DNA of 64,000 nucleotides from Accumulibacter sp. (GCA_024235715.1 JACKLW010000006.1:372001-436000), one strand, 5' to 3'; positions 46,923 through 57,186 are shown, numbered from the stretch's first letter. Notes: generated by a model from the letters alone, not told the origin. Numbers and translations are program-made.

Positions 46923-47627
46923 TCAATACGTGACCTCAACGATGCCGCCAGGACGCGCGACGCCGCTGACCACCTGTCCGGAAGCCGTTCGGACCTGTGC
47001 AATCTGGCCATCGGTGGCGTTGTTCAGTGCCTTGCCTTCGTTGCTGACCGTGAATCCGGCGCCGGTCGACAACAGTTTTACGCTCTGCCCCTGTTGCACG
47101 GCCCAGGGCGCGGTCAGCTGGTCGCCGCGCAGTGGCTGGCCGGCGGCGACGCCGTTCCTGACCGTCTTGCCGAGTGCCTGTTCGGGGTCGGTGACGACGC
47201 TCGCCGGCAAGGTGCCGAGATCGCCGTTCTGTGCGAACAGGTCGCCGTCGCCGACGATCTCGCCGCGTCTCAGTTGCCGCGCGGCTACCAGGTAGCTTCC
47301 GGAGACGCTGATCCGGACCGGCACATACACGGTCCATGGCGCCGGCGCCAGGCAGCGTACGCCGACGGTCGTTCGTCCCCAGAGCCGACTTCCCGGCGGC
47401 AGAAAGGGCTCGAAGGCGCTGCACGCGGCCTCCCGTGCGTGCTGGTCGAGACGACCGATGTGGTAACTGACCTTGCCCGGCAAGCCTTGCGTCTGAATAC
47501 GCAGATAGTTGTCCAGTGCGCCGGTCAGAGAAGCCTGCGCGAAAGCGTCAGCGCTGGCGGCAGCGAGCAGGGCGATCAGCAGCCCGAGCAGGCCGCCCGG
47601 ATGCCTGGCAGAGAAAGATATGCACAT
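46923..47627 (-). CDS. flgA: FlgA, periplasmic P-ring chaperone
   Basis: The 234-residue protein has an N-terminal signal peptide (MCISFSARHPGG then a hydrophobic core about 13-26; likely cut after AFA). The C-terminal SAF-like domain includes RRGEIVGDGDLFAQ, GKTVRNGVAAGQPL and the end region VRTASGQVVSGVARPGGIVEV. FlgA assists FlgI assembly in the periplasm. ATG 47627 is chosen because it begins the signal peptide; longer in-frame extensions are not supported. It diverges from flgB across 211 bases. Confidence 0.93.
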   Translation of the reverse strand: MCISFSARHPGGLLGLLIALLAAASADAFAQASLTGALDNYLRIQTQGLPGKVSYHIGRLDQHAREAACSAFEPFLPPGSRLWGRTTVGVRCLAPAPWTVYVPVRISVSGSYLVAARQLRRGEIVGDGDLFAQNGDLGTLPASVVTDPEQALGKTVRNGVAAGQPLRGDQLTAPWAVQQGQSVKLLSTGAGFTVSNEGKALNNATDGQIAQVRTASGQVVSGVARPGGIVEVTY

Positions 47628-47784
47628 GGCGCCATTCTGCCTGATTCTGCGTGGCGGGCGAAGCACGTCGGCCAGAGTCGCCTGGCACGCAGGGCGGCAA
47701 TTTTTGCCGCATGGCCGGCAAATGACGGTCGGCGGCAGCCAGCGATCGGCCGCAAAGCTGCCGCCGACCGGCATCCCCGGGTAG

Positions 47785-47800
47785 TGGCACGGGTATTGCT
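47785..47800 (+). promoter_or_regulatory. Sigma-54 promoter of the flgB operon
   Basis: TGGCACG-GGTA-TTGCT matches the -24/-12 consensus (TGGCACG-N4-TTGCW) at every defined base. It lies 38 bases before flgB. In polar-flagellate bacteria rod and hook genes are controlled by sigma-54 with an FleR/FlrC-type activator; that regulator is not in the window. Confidence 0.95.
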
Positions 47801-47838
47801 TATGCTGAGTCCATGAACGCACGGCAGGCGGTGAGGAG

Positions 47839-48246
47839 ATGATGGTCAACAAGATCCAGGATGCGCTTTTCTTTCAGCAGCAGGCATTGAGCCTGCGTGC
47901 CGAGCGCCAGCAGGTGCTGGCCGGGAATATCGCCAACGCCGATACGCCGCACTTCCAGGCGAGGGACTTCGATTTTGCGACTGTCCTGCAGAGCGCGGTC
48001 AGCGGTCGCGACGAGGCGGGGCTGCGCTTGGCAACCACTTCCCCGCGCCATTCGCAAGGCACTACGGGAACGCAGCCTGCGCACCTGATGTATCGCCAGG
48101 TGGTACAGCCAAGCGCCGATGGCAACACCGTCGACATGGACGTCGAGCAGGCCCAGTTCGCCGAAAATGCTTTCTACTACGAGGCCGGCCTGACCTTTCT
48201 CTCGGGTCGCATCGCGACGCTGAGGTCGGCCATCCAGGGACAATAG
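47839..48246 (+). CDS. flgB: FlgB, proximal rod protein
   Basis: The 135-residue protein has the rod-protein N-terminal helix ([28 protein letters not shown]) and C-terminal helix. An ATG at 47842, three bases downstream, has better distance from AGGAG (47834-47838), so the start may be one codon later. First gene of flgBCDEFGHIJ. Confidence 0.96.
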   Translation: MMVNKIQDALFFQQQALSLRAERQQVLAGNIANADTPHFQARDFDFATVLQSAVSGRDEAGLRLATTSPRHSQGTTGTQPAHLMYRQVVQPSADGNTVDMDVEQAQFAENAFYYEAGLTFLSGRIATLRSAIQGQ

Positions 48247-48248
48247 AG

Positions 48249-48653
48249 ATGAGCATCTTCAATGCTTTTCACGTGGCCGGCAGCGCCATGACCGCGCAGG
48301 CGATGCGTCTCAACGCGGTGGCCAGCAACCTGGCCAACGCCGACAGCGTGGTTTCCTCGGATGGCCAGCCGTATCGCGCCAAGCAGGTGGTGTTCGCGGC
48401 AACGCCGATGGCCGGTGACGCTGCGCAGGGGGTACGGGTCACGCAGGTGGTCGAGGACAGCAGTCCGGGCCGCCAGCTTTACGACCCGCGTAACCCGGCC
48501 GCCGATGAACGAGGCTACGTCACGATGCCCAATGTCAGCGTGGTTGACGAAATGACCAACATGATCTCGGCGTCGCGAGCCTACCAGACCAATGCCGAAG
48601 TCATGAACACTGCCAAGCAACTGCTGCTCAAGACGCTGACGCTCGGCCAGTAG
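48249..48653 (+). CDS. flgC: FlgC, proximal rod protein
   Basis: The 134-residue protein has the rod N-terminal motif ([18 protein letters not shown]) and the C-terminal motif ([42 protein letters not shown] pattern). It starts 2 bases after flgB and completes the proximal rod. Confidence 0.97.
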   Translation: MSIFNAFHVAGSAMTAQAMRLNAVASNLANADSVVSSDGQPYRAKQVVFAATPMAGDAAQGVRVTQVVEDSSPGRQLYDPRNPAADERGYVTMPNVSVVDEMTNMISASRAYQTNAEVMNTAKQLLLKTLTLGQ

Positions 48654-48675
48654 GAATGCAAGTCTCCGGGAGAAG

Positions 48676-49362
48676 ATGATGGAAGCCGTGAAATCAAGCA
48701 GTTCGAGCAGCGACATAATGGCTGCGCTCAACGCGCAGGCGAAGACCGGTACCAACGAGCTGGTGTCGACCAGCGAGGAAGTCCAGAATCGCTTTCTCAA
48801 GCTGCTGGTGACGCAGCTGAAAAACCAGGATCCACTCAACCCGCTCGACAACGCAGCGGTAACGACGCAGATCTCGCAGATCAATACGGTCACCGGCATC
48901 GAACGGCTGAATGCGACGCTGGAGACCTTGCTGAGTACCTACAGCGATGGGCAGGCCGTACAGGCCGCGGCGCTGATCGGCAAGAGCGTGCTGGTCGGTG
49001 GTTCAGGGCTGAGCCTGCTCAATGGCGTGGCGAACGGCGGCGTCAAGCTCGCCGAGCCGGCCGACAACGTGACCCTGAGCATTCTCGGTGCCAGCGGCAA
49101 CGTGCTGCAGAGCGAGCAGCTCGGGGCACGCGAAGCGGGCAGCTTTGCATTCACCTGGGACGGCAAGACCTCCGCAGGGACCGATGCGCCTCCGGGCAGC
49201 TACGGCTTCGTGGTCAATGCCGTGCGCGGCAGCGAACAGGTGCCCGCAGAAACGCTGCAGATTGGCACGGTCAATGCGTTGGTCAGAGACAAGGGCGGTT
49301 TCCAGCTCGATCTCGGCGGACTCGGTCGGGTGGATTTCAGCAAGGTTCAGCAGATTCTCTAG
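48676..49362 (+). CDS. flgD: FlgD, hook capping protein
   Basis: The 228-residue protein has the N-terminal cap region (NRFLKLLVTQLKNQDPLNPLDNAAVTTQISQI, about 38-70) and a C-terminal FlgD Ig/Tudor-like part (GAREAGSFAFTWDGKTSAGTDAPPGSYGF). The start is a double ATG; either the first (48676) or the next codon may be used. It acts as scaffold for hook polymerisation and is removed on completion. Confidence 0.96.
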   Translation: MMEAVKSSSSSSDIMAALNAQAKTGTNELVSTSEEVQNRFLKLLVTQLKNQDPLNPLDNAAVTTQISQINTVTGIERLNATLETLLSTYSDGQAVQAAALIGKSVLVGGSGLSLLNGVANGGVKLAEPADNVTLSILGASGNVLQSEQLGAREAGSFAFTWDGKTSAGTDAPPGSYGFVVNAVRGSEQVPAETLQIGTVNALVRDKGGFQLDLGGLGRVDFSKVQQIL

Positions 49363-49377
49363 GAGCAGGGGGCAGGA

Positions 49378-50631
49378 ATGAGCTTTCAACAGGGTTTGAG
49401 TGGTCTCGACGCGGCGTCTGTAGCACTCGACGTGATCGGCAACAATGTCGCCAACTCGAGTACCGTCGGTTTCAAGGGTGCGACCGCCAACTTCGCTGAC
49501 GTCTATGCAGCCTCGCTGGGCATCGTCGGCGCATCGCAGATCGGTATCGGTGTCGGCATCTCGGCGATCCAGCAGCAGTTTACGCAGGGCAATCTGACGA
49601 CGACCAACAATCCCCTCGATCTGGCGATCAATGGCGGCGGTTTTTTCCGCATGAGCCAGGGCGGGGCAGTCAGCTACACGCGCAACGGCCAGTTCCACAT
49701 CGACAACGAGGGTTACATCATCAATGACCAAACCCTGCGCCTGACCGGTTATCCGGTCACCACCAGTGGCCAGATCTCGCCGTCGAACCCGGTCGAACTG
49801 CAGCTGAGCGCCAGCCAGATTCCGCCGCGTGCGACCAGCGACCCGCTGTCGGGAGACCTGACGGCGGTACTGAATCTCGACTCGCGCGACTCGGTTCCGG
49901 CGCTGAGTCCTTTCGACTACGCCAATCCGGCCACCTACAATTTCTCGACTGCCCTGACGGTCTTCGACACCCTGGGCGTGGTGCACAACCTGGCCACGTA
50001 CTACGTTCTCAACGCGCCAAGCGCTCCGGCCGGTGGTGAATGGACCGTGCACGCGACGCTCGATGGTGCCGACCCGCAACTGGTCGCTGGCGGCAATCTT
50101 GTCTTTGACACCTCGGGTACGCTCAGCCCGGCCTCGGCACTGCATACGCTGCCTACCTGGAACCTGAGCAGCGGTGCTGCTTCGCCGTGGTCGCCGGGGA
50201 CCATGAACTTCACTGGCACGACGCAGTACGGCAGTGATTCGAGCGTCGACAGCCTGACGCAGGGAGGTTTCGCTTCCGGCAGCCTGGTCGGCGTCGGTGT
50301 CAACAACGACGGTATCGTGCAGGGGCGCTACAGCAACGGCCAGACGCGCAACATGGGGCAGGTCGTGCTGGCCAGCTTTGCCGACCCGAATGGGCTGCTG
50401 AATCTCGGCAACAACCAGTGGCGGTCGACGTCGGTATCCGGTCCCGAATTGATCGGTGCGCCGGCGTCGGGGAGTCGTGGCGTCATCCAGTCGGCTGCGG
50501 TCGAGGATTCGAACGTCGATCTGACCAACGAACTGGTGGCGATGATCACCGCGCAGCGCAATTACCAGGCCAACGCACAGACGATCAAGACCCAGGACCA
50601 GGTACTGCAAACGCTGGTCAACCTGCGCTGA
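49378..50631 (+). CDS. flgE: FlgE, hook protein
   Basis: The 417-residue protein starts MSFQQGLSGLDAASVALDVIGNNVANSSTVGFKG, the flagellar rod-hook N-terminal motif. It has a central variable domain (about 140-330) and the C-terminal motif VDLTNELVAMITAQRNYQANAQTIKTQDQ. The length is typical of short hook proteins. It is preceded by AGGAGCAGG. Confidence 0.97.
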   Translation: MSFQQGLSGLDAASVALDVIGNNVANSSTVGFKGATANFADVYAASLGIVGASQIGIGVGISAIQQQFTQGNLTTTNNPLDLAINGGGFFRMSQGGAVSYTRNGQFHIDNEGYIINDQTLRLTGYPVTTSGQISPSNPVELQLSASQIPPRATSDPLSGDLTAVLNLDSRDSVPALSPFDYANPATYNFSTALTVFDTLGVVHNLATYYVLNAPSAPAGGEWTVHATLDGADPQLVAGGNLVFDTSGTLSPASALHTLPTWNLSSGAASPWSPGTMNFTGTTQYGSDSSVDSLTQGGFASGSLVGVGVNNDGIVQGRYSNGQTRNMGQVVLASFADPNGLLNLGNNQWRSTSVSGPELIGAPASGSRGVIQSAAVEDSNVDLTNELVAMITAQRNYQANAQTIKTQDQVLQTLVNLR

Positions 50632-50671
50632 TGACTGACCCGGGCGCAACCAACATGAGTGCGGTGTGGCG

Positions 50672-51421
50672 ATGGATCGCCTGATCTACACGGCAATGAG
50701 CGGCGCCAAGCAGGTCTTCCTGCAGCAGGCCGGCGTCGCCCAGAACCTGGCCAATGCCACGACTACGGGCTACCGCGCGATGGAGCACCGCTTCCGCGCG
50801 GTGCCGGTGCTCGGACCGGGAGAGCCGACACGCGCGTTCGCGGCCGACGCCTCGGTGGCCAATGTCTTCGAGCAGGGGCCGCTGACGGTCACCGGCCGGC
50901 CGCTCGATGTCGCGGTCAATGGCGCCGGCTGGATCGCCGTGCAGGGGGGGGATGGTCGCGAAGCCTTCACCCGTGCCGGCAACCTCAAGACCGATGCCAA
51001 CGGTGTGCTGCAGACCAGCGACGGCTTCAACGTGCTCGGCGAGGGCGGCCCGATCGCACTGCCGCCGGACAACAACATCGTGATCGCCGTCGACGGGACC
51101 GTGTCGAGCATTGCGCGCGTCGGTGCCGGGGCGATCAACAACACCAACGTGGTTGGCCGCATCAAGCTGGTCAATCCGCCGGAGAACGAACTGGTGCGTG
51201 GTGATGACGGCCTGTTCAGGACGGCCAACGGTCTGCCGGTTCTCGCCGATGAGAACGTCAAGCTGACGCCCGAGGCGCTCGAGGGAAGCAACGCCAACGC
51301 GGTCGACGCGATGGTCAGAATGATCAGTCTGGCGCGCCAGTTCGAGATGCAGATCAAGATGTTGCAGACGGCCGACGCCAACGCACGAACGGCCAGCCAG
51401 ATTCTAACCATCAACCGCTGA
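50672..51421 (+). CDS. flgF: FlgF, distal rod protein
   Basis: The 249-residue protein begins MDRLIYTAMSGAKQVFLQQAGVAQNLANATT, the normal FlgF N-terminus. An in-frame GTG six bases upstream (50666) is possible but the ATG fits the family. The C-terminal motif NAVDAMVRMISLARQFEMQIKMLQTAD is present. Confidence 0.97.
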   Translation: MDRLIYTAMSGAKQVFLQQAGVAQNLANATTTGYRAMEHRFRAVPVLGPGEPTRAFAADASVANVFEQGPLTVTGRPLDVAVNGAGWIAVQGGDGREAFTRAGNLKTDANGVLQTSDGFNVLGEGGPIALPPDNNIVIAVDGTVSSIARVGAGAINNTNVVGRIKLVNPPENELVRGDDGLFRTANGLPVLADENVKLTPEALEGSNANAVDAMVRMISLARQFEMQIKMLQTADANARTASQILTINR

Positions 51422-51436
51422 TAGGATGACTGCACG

Positions 51437-52219
51437 ATGATCCGCTCACTGTGGACTGCCAGCACCGGTCTCAACGCCCAACAGGTACAGATCGACATCA
51501 TCGCCAACAACCTGGCGAACGTCAGCACCAATGGTTTCAAGCAGGCGCGCGGCATCTTCGCCGATCTGCTCTATCAAACGCTGCGTCAGCCGGGCGCCCA
51601 GTCATCCCAGACGACGCAGATTCCCGACGGTCTGCAAATCGGCCTCGGGGTGACGCCGGTGTCCACCGGACGGATCTTCACGCAGGGATCTCTGCAGCAG
51701 ACCGGCAACAGCCTGGACATGGCCATCGACGGCGCGGGCTTCTTTCAAGTCCTGCTGCCCGACGGGACTACCGCCTATACCCGTGACGGCTCGTTCCAGA
51801 AAGACAACCAGGGGCAGATCGTCACGACCAGCGGTTACCCCCTGCAGCCGGCGATCACCATTCCCCAGGATGCGCTGAGCATTACCGTCGGCACCGATGG
51901 CGTGGTCAGCATCACCCAGCCAGCCAATGCGGCGACGGTGCAGATCGGCACCATCCAGGTCGCCACCTTCATCAACAACGGTGGCCTGCTGGCCGTTGGC
52001 GACAACCTCTACCTGGAGACCGCGTCGAGCGGCACGCCGACGCCCAATACGCCGGGAACGAACGGTTCCGGACTCGTCGTGCAGAACTATGTCGAGGCGT
52101 CCAACGTGAACGTCGCGCAGGAACTGGTGAACATGATCCAGACACAACGTGCCTACGAGCTGAACTCGAAGGTGGTGTCGACTTCGGACCAGATGCTGGC
52201 GCGTCTGACCCAGTTGTAG
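51437..52219 (+). CDS. flgG: FlgG, distal rod protein
   Basis: The 260-residue protein, a standard length, begins [39 protein letters not shown] and ends with the motif [31 protein letters not shown]. It is the main component of the distal rod and starts 16 bases after flgF. Confidence 0.98.
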   Translation: MIRSLWTASTGLNAQQVQIDIIANNLANVSTNGFKQARGIFADLLYQTLRQPGAQSSQTTQIPDGLQIGLGVTPVSTGRIFTQGSLQQTGNSLDMAIDGAGFFQVLLPDGTTAYTRDGSFQKDNQGQIVTTSGYPLQPAITIPQDALSITVGTDGVVSITQPANAATVQIGTIQVATFINNGGLLAVGDNLYLETASSGTPTPNTPGTNGSGLVVQNYVEASNVNVAQELVNMIQTQRAYELNSKVVSTSDQMLARLTQL

Positions 52220-52228
52220 GCACTGGCC

Positions 52229-52924
52229 ATGGCCGCCAATCGCCTGCCGCTCATCAAGTACCTGGCGCTGCTTCCGGGGCTGCTCCTGATGGCTGCCTGC
52301 ACGACGGTTCCGCCGACCAACATCCATCAGCCGATGACCGCCCGCCCGCAGCATCGCACCGACGCCCTGGCGGCAAATCTTGCGGCAACCGGCAGCATCT
52401 ACCAGGCAGGGTCGTCGAGGACGCTGTTCGAAGACCGGCGCGCGCGTTACGTCGGCGATACGATCACGGTGACGATTACCGAGAACACCTCCGCAGCGAC
52501 CAAATCGAACAACAACGTCAGCCGGACCGGCAGCATCAGTGCCTCGGCCGGGCCCTTCGTCGGGTCTCCGGCCAACTGGTTCAGGCCAGCGGAATTGAGT
52601 GCCAGCAGCAGCAATGTCGCTGCCGGAAAGGGCGACGCTGCTGCCAACAACGTTTTCACCGGGACCATCACGGTGACGGTCATCGAGGTGCTGCCGAACG
52701 GGAATCTGGTCGTCTCGGGTGAAAAGCAGGTGGCGATTGGTCAGGGACAGGAATACATCCGCCTTTCGGGAATCGTCAATCCGTATTTCGTCAACGCCGC
52801 CAATACCATCCCGTCGTCACAGATTGCCGATGCACGGATCGAATACAAGGAAAGCGGTGCAATCAGCGAAGCGCAGGTAATGGGCTGGCTGGCACGGTTC
52901 TTTCTTACGGTAATGCCATTCTAA
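52229..52924 (+). CDS. flgH: FlgH, L-ring lipoprotein
   Basis: The 231-residue protein has a lipoprotein signal with lipobox LMAAC (C24), the motif SLFEDRRARYVGDTITVTITENTSA-like in SSRTLFEDRRARYVGDTITV, and the C-terminal VSGIVNPYFVNAANTIPSSQIADARIEY pattern. It forms the outer-membrane ring. Confidence 0.97.
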   Translation: MAANRLPLIKYLALLPGLLLMAACTTVPPTNIHQPMTARPQHRTDALAANLAATGSIYQAGSSRTLFEDRRARYVGDTITVTITENTSAATKSNNNVSRTGSISASAGPFVGSPANWFRPAELSASSSNVAAGKGDAAANNVFTGTITVTVIEVLPNGNLVVSGEKQVAIGQGQEYIRLSGIVNPYFVNAANTIPSSQIADARIEYKESGAISEAQVMGWLARFFLTVMPF

Positions 52925-52936
52925 GGAGAACGGAAC

Positions 52937-54073
52937 GTGGCCCCGAACATCAGCAAGCGAGTCAGCGGCGTTCTCTGCCGTACGGCGATTCTTGCCGCTC
53001 TGGCGATGGCCCTGCTGACGTCGCCGGCGGCGGCGGAACGAATCAAGGATCTGGCCTCGGTCCAGGGGGTACGCAGCAACCAGCTGGTCGGCTACGGCCT
53101 GGTGGTCGGCCTGGACGGTACTGGCGACCAGACCACGCAGACGCCGTTTACCACCCAGAGCATCATCAACATGCTGGCGCAACTCGGCACGACCCTGCCG
53201 ACGACCCAGTCACTGCAGCTCAAGAATGTCGCCGCGGTCATGGTCACCGCCAACCTGCCGGCGTTTGCCAGAATCGGGCAGGTGATCGACATCACCGTCT
53301 CGTCGATGGGCAATGCCAAGAGCCTGCGTGGTGGCACGCTGGTGATGACCCCGCTGAAGGGCTCCGACGGGCAGATCTACGCGCAGGCGCAGGGTAACGT
53401 GCTGGTTCCGGGCGCCGGTGCGGCAGCCGCGGGCAGCAGGGTGACGGTCAACCACCTGCTTGCCGGCCGGATCGTCGGCGGGGCCACGGTCGAGCGCGAG
53501 GTTCCGACAGCGCTCGGGCAGGGGCCGTTCGTTCATTATGAAATGCGCAGCACTGACTTCAGCACCACGCAGCGGGTGGTCGAGGTGATCAATCGCGAGA
53601 TCGGCCCCGGGATTGCACAGGCAATCGACGGCAGGCGTATCCAGGTCGTCGCCCCCGAGGATGCGAACAGCCGGGTGGCCTTCCTGGGGCGCCTGGAGAG
53701 CCTTGAAGTTCGCCCGGCCAAGGGCATCGCCAAGGTGATCATCAACCCGCGTACCGGTTCGGTGGTCATGAACCAGACGGTGACCATCGAATCCTGCGCG
53801 GTTGCGCATGGCAATCTCTCGGTGGTGATCAATACCGAACAGAAGGTCAGTCAGCCGAATGCGCTGGCTGCGGGACAGACGGTGACCACCACACAAAGTG
53901 AGATCGAGATCAAACAGGGCGGCGGTTCCTTGATGTCGGTGACAGCCGGCGCCAATCTCGCGGAGGTGGTCAAGGCGATCAATGCGCTTGGCGCCGGGCC
54001 GCAGGACCTGTTGTCCATCCTGCAATCGATGAAAGCGGCGGGCGCCTTGCGCGCCGAGCTCGAGATCATCTAG
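52937..54073 (+). CDS. flgI: FlgI, P-ring protein
   Basis: The 378-residue protein begins at a GTG with GGAG 10 bases upstream. It has a Sec signal (hydrophobic about 15-30, cut after AAA near 34) and the hallmark [25 protein letters not shown] followed by GTGDQT. The C-terminus is [33 protein letters not shown]. FlgI forms the periplasmic ring and needs FlgA (46923). Confidence 0.98.
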   Translation: MAPNISKRVSGVLCRTAILAALAMALLTSPAAAERIKDLASVQGVRSNQLVGYGLVVGLDGTGDQTTQTPFTTQSIINMLAQLGTTLPTTQSLQLKNVAAVMVTANLPAFARIGQVIDITVSSMGNAKSLRGGTLVMTPLKGSDGQIYAQAQGNVLVPGAGAAAAGSRVTVNHLLAGRIVGGATVEREVPTALGQGPFVHYEMRSTDFSTTQRVVEVINREIGPGIAQAIDGRRIQVVAPEDANSRVAFLGRLESLEVRPAKGIAKVIINPRTGSVVMNQTVTIESCAVAHGNLSVVINTEQKVSQPNALAAGQTVTTTQSEIEIKQGGGSLMSVTAGANLAEVVKAINALGAGPQDLLSILQSMKAAGALRAELEII

Positions 54074-54118
54074 GCATCGTTCGCGACGCACGTAAACACA
54101 AGCAGCCGAAACAAAGCC

Positions 54119-55048
54119 ATGAATTCGATCGATCTGTCCACTACCCGCCTTGTCGTCGACCCCGCTGCGGCGGCCGATTTGCGCGCCACGCTGGGCAAGG
54201 ATGCGCAGGGCGGCCTGAAGCAGGTGGCGCAACAGTTCGAAGGCATGCTCCTGCACCTGATGCTGAAGAGCATGCGCGACGCCAGTGGCAGCAGCGGATT
54301 GCTGGACAGCGACCAGAGTCGTTTCTTTACCGCCATCGGCGACCAGCAGATGGCCTTGAATCTTGCGTCCCAGATGCCCATTGGCCTGGCCGGGCTGATC
54401 GCGCAGCAGGCGGGGCGACAGGGGGAAGGCACTGCCGTTTCGCCGCTTGTCGCCCTGCAGCAGTCCTTGCGCGCGCAGAATGCGGCGACTGCTGCCGCGG
54501 CACAGTATTCCGCCGTCGGCGCCAGGCGCAACACGGCCAGTCCCGCCATTGGCTGGGCCAGTGCGGAAGCGTCGGCGATCGCTCCGCGTGACTTTGTCGA
54601 GCAGGTCTGGCCGCACGCCGTCGAGGCGGCCGCGACGACCGGCGTGCCGCCGCATTTTCTGGTCGCGCAGTCGGCCCTGGAAACGGGCTGGGGCAAACAC
54701 GAAATCAGAAACCCCGATGGCTCGCAGAGTTTCAACCTTTTTGGCATCAAGGCCGGGCGAAGTTGGTCGGGACCGACGGTCGAGGTGCGAACCAGCGAAT
54801 TCGTCGATGGCGTGGCGCAGGCCGAGCGCGCCCGATTCCGTGTCTACGCTTCCTATGCGGAAGCCTTCCGCGACTATGCGAAGCTGCTGAGCAGCAAGGC
54901 GCGCTTTTCCGGCGTCATCGGCCAGCAGGATCCGGCGCAGTTCGCGCGCTCGCTGCAGGAAGCCGGCTACGCCACCGATCCGATGTACGCCGACAAGATC
55001 ACGCGCATCATCAGCGGCGAAACACTGCGGCAGGCGCTGTCCGGCTAG
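54119..55048 (+). CDS. flgJ: FlgJ, rod cap with peptidoglycan hydrolase domain
   Basis: The 309-residue protein has the N-terminal rod-binding part (about 25-105, KQVAQQFEGMLLHLMLKSMR) and a C-terminal glucosaminidase-type muramidase domain (about 155-305; HFLVAQSALETGWGK with catalytic E188, then NLFGIKAGRSW). It opens the peptidoglycan for the rod. Both halves are present, unlike the single-domain FlgJ of several alpha- and epsilonproteobacteria. Confidence 0.97.
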   Translation: MNSIDLSTTRLVVDPAAAADLRATLGKDAQGGLKQVAQQFEGMLLHLMLKSMRDASGSSGLLDSDQSRFFTAIGDQQMALNLASQMPIGLAGLIAQQAGRQGEGTAVSPLVALQQSLRAQNAATAAAAQYSAVGARRNTASPAIGWASAEASAIAPRDFVEQVWPHAVEAAATTGVPPHFLVAQSALETGWGKHEIRNPDGSQSFNLFGIKAGRSWSGPTVEVRTSEFVDGVAQAERARFRVYASYAEAFRDYAKLLSSKARFSGVIGQQDPAQFARSLQEAGYATDPMYADKITRIISGETLRQALSG

Positions 55049-55076
55049 TTGCGCGGCAACTCGCCAGTGCAGCGGC

Positions 55077-55103
55077 TAAACTTTTTGGCCATACTGCCGT
55101 TTA
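55077..55103 (+). promoter_or_regulatory. Sigma-28 promoter of flgK
   Basis: TAAA, then exactly 15 bases, then GCCGTTTA (6 of 8 matches to GCCGATAA). It lies 27 bases before the flgK ATG, in the gap after flgJ. It would allow late transcription of flgKL by FliA independently of the flgB operon. Confidence 0.75.
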
Positions 55104-55130
55104 CGGGACAGTTGAACAGAGGCTTGGCAC

Positions 55131-57176
55131 ATGAGCTCAGGAATCATAAGTACCAGCGTCACGGGTTTGCAGGCGGCTCAGCTTGGTTTGCTGACCACCG
55201 AGCACAACATCGCCAACGCCAACACCCCCGGTTTTTCGCGGCAGCGGACCATCCAGGCGACCAACCCGGCCGTGCTCACCGGTGCCGGTTTCATTGGTCT
55301 GGGCACGCACGTGGCGACGATCGAACGTATGTACAGTCGCTTCCTGACCGAGCAGGTCGATCGCTCGCAGGCCAGCGTCAGTGCACTCGACGCCTACCAC
55401 GCGCAAATCAGTCAGATAGACAACCTGCTGGCCGATCCGGCGACCGGGCTGTCGCCGGCGCTACAGGATTTCTTCGCCAGCGTTCAGCAGGTCGCCACCG
55501 ATCCGTCGCAGTTGCCCAGTCGCGAGGCCATGATCTCCACGGCACAGTCGCTCAGCGCGCGCTATCAGGCGCTGGGCGGTCAGCTCGCCGAGATGTATGA
55601 CAGCATCAACGGCGAAATCAGCGCAGCGGTGGCCGGGATCAATGCCTTCGGCGAGGAGATCGCCTCGCTCAACGACCGTATCGCTGTCGCGCAGGCTTCC
55701 ACCGGCCAGCCGGCGAATGACCTGCTCGACAGCCGTGACCTGCTGGTCTTCGAGCTGAACAAGCTGATCAAGGCCAAGACAACGACCAACAGCGATGGCA
55801 GCTACAACGTCTTTGTCGGCAGTGGCCAGCAACTGGTCGTCGGCTCGCAGGCGGTCGGCTTTGCCGTGACGCCGTCTGCCGCCGACCCTTCTCGCCTGAC
55901 GGTCGGCCTGCAGACCGCAGCCGGGGTTCGGGAGATGCCGGAATCGCTGCTTTCCGGTGGCAGCCTGGGCGGCCTGCTGGCGTTCCGCAGCGAATCGCTC
56001 GATCGGGCGAGCAATGACATCGGGCGCAATGCGGCATCGCTGGCGCTGACCTTCAACGCCCAGCATGCGCTCGGTCAGGATCTTCTCGGGCAATCCCTGC
56101 TTTCGTCGCCGCCGACGAGCTTCGCGCCGAACTTCTTTGCGCTCCCTTCGCCGACGGTGATCGCGAATACCCAGAATCCGGCTGCCAGTCCGACCGTCAG
56201 CGCCGCTTTCGTCAATCCGCCGCCCTTCGATGGCAACTTCTACACCGATCTGGGCAGCAGCGACTATCGACTGACGGCCGACGCGGCAGGCGTCACCCTG
56301 AGCCGCCTTTCCGACGACAGGCAATGGACAGGAGCAGACCTGGCGGCGGTGAATGCCCTGTTGGCCACTGACGCGCAGGGATTCACCCTGGCTTCCTCCG
56401 CGCCATTGGTGGCCGGTTCGAGCTATCTCATCGAGCCTGTCCGTGGCGCCGCGCAGAACATCACGGTGAATTCGGCGCTGGTCGCCGACCCACGCCTGAT
56501 CGCCGCCGCTGGTCCGCTGCGCACCGCCGTCGGGGCGGGCAATACCGGAGCGGCGACGGTCTCGCCGGGCAGTGCCGGACCGGGCTATCCGGGTGCCCTT
56601 GCCGCGCTGCCGATCAGCTTGAGCTATCAGGGCGGTGGGCTGACCAACTTTCCGGCGGGTACGATCGTGTCGGTCGCTGGCGGCGCGCCAGTGCTGATCG
56701 CTGCGCCGACCGACAGTGTCGCCTATAGCAGCGGGGCCGATATCACCCTGCTTGACTCGCTGAGCAGCGCTCCTCCCTCCGGCTTCACTTTCGCGATCAC
56801 CGGTCTGCCGAACAATGGCGACACATTTTCGATTGTCAGCAACAGTGGCGCCACAGCGGACGGGCGCAACGCACTGTCTCTCGGGCTGCTGCAGACGCAG
56901 GACACCATGTCCGGGGGTACCGCCTCATACCAGGAAACCTATGCGCAGCTGGTCGGCCAGGTCGGCAACAGGACGCGCCAGGTGGAGGTCAGCTCGCAGG
57001 CTCAGCAGGGACTGCTGGCCCAGGCGGAGGCCAGCCGGGACTCGCTTTCGGGGGTCAACCTCGACGAGGAGGCGGCGAACCTGATCCGCTATCAGCAGGC
57101 GTATCAGGCGTCGGCCAGGGCCCTGGAGATCGGCGCCACTCTGTTCGATACCATTCTCGCCATAGCGGCGGGCTAA
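55131..57176 (+). CDS. flgK: FlgK, hook-filament junction protein 1
   Basis: The 681-residue protein has conserved ends: N-terminal GIISTSVTGLQAAQLGLLTTEHNIANANTPGFSRQR and C-terminal SGVNLDEEAANLIRYQQAYQASARALEIGATLFDTIL. The central region is longer than in E. coli FlgK (547 residues) and rich in Ala, Ser and Pro. It forms the hook-filament junction and is chaperoned by FlgN. Confidence 0.96.
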   Translation: MSSGIISTSVTGLQAAQLGLLTTEHNIANANTPGFSRQRTIQATNPAVLTGAGFIGLGTHVATIERMYSRFLTEQVDRSQASVSALDAYHAQISQIDNLLADPATGLSPALQDFFASVQQVATDPSQLPSREAMISTAQSLSARYQALGGQLAEMYDSINGEISAAVAGINAFGEEIASLNDRIAVAQASTGQPANDLLDSRDLLVFELNKLIKAKTTTNSDGSYNVFVGSGQQLVVGSQAVGFAVTPSAADPSRLTVGLQTAAGVREMPESLLSGGSLGGLLAFRSESLDRASNDIGRNAASLALTFNAQHALGQDLLGQSLLSSPPTSFAPNFFALPSPTVIANTQNPAASPTVSAAFVNPPPFDGNFYTDLGSSDYRLTADAAGVTLSRLSDDRQWTGADLAAVNALLATDAQGFTLASSAPLVAGSSYLIEPVRGAAQNITVNSALVADPRLIAAAGPLRTAVGAGNTGAATVSPGSAGPGYPGALAALPISLSYQGGGLTNFPAGTIVSVAGGAPVLIAAPTDSVAYSSGADITLLDSLSSAPPSGFTFAITGLPNNGDTFSIVSNSGATADGRNALSLGLLQTQDTMSGGTASYQETYAQLVGQVGNRTRQVEVSSQAQQGLLAQAEASRDSLSGVNLDEEAANLIRYQQAYQASARALEIGATLFDTILAIAAG

Positions 57177-57186
57177 GGAGAGGCAC

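Noticed and set aside
47690-47710. Sigma-54 promoter for flgA on the reverse strand, or operator GGCAA-TTT-TTGCC
   Set aside because: The spacing between GG and GC is 2 bases too short for sigma-54, and the palindrome is too short to call an operator.
52890-52905. Sigma-54-like TGGCACG-GTTC-TTTCT near the end of flgH
   Set aside because: It lies in the coding end of flgH, the -12 GC is lost, and flgI is tightly linked behind it, so an internal promoter is not needed.
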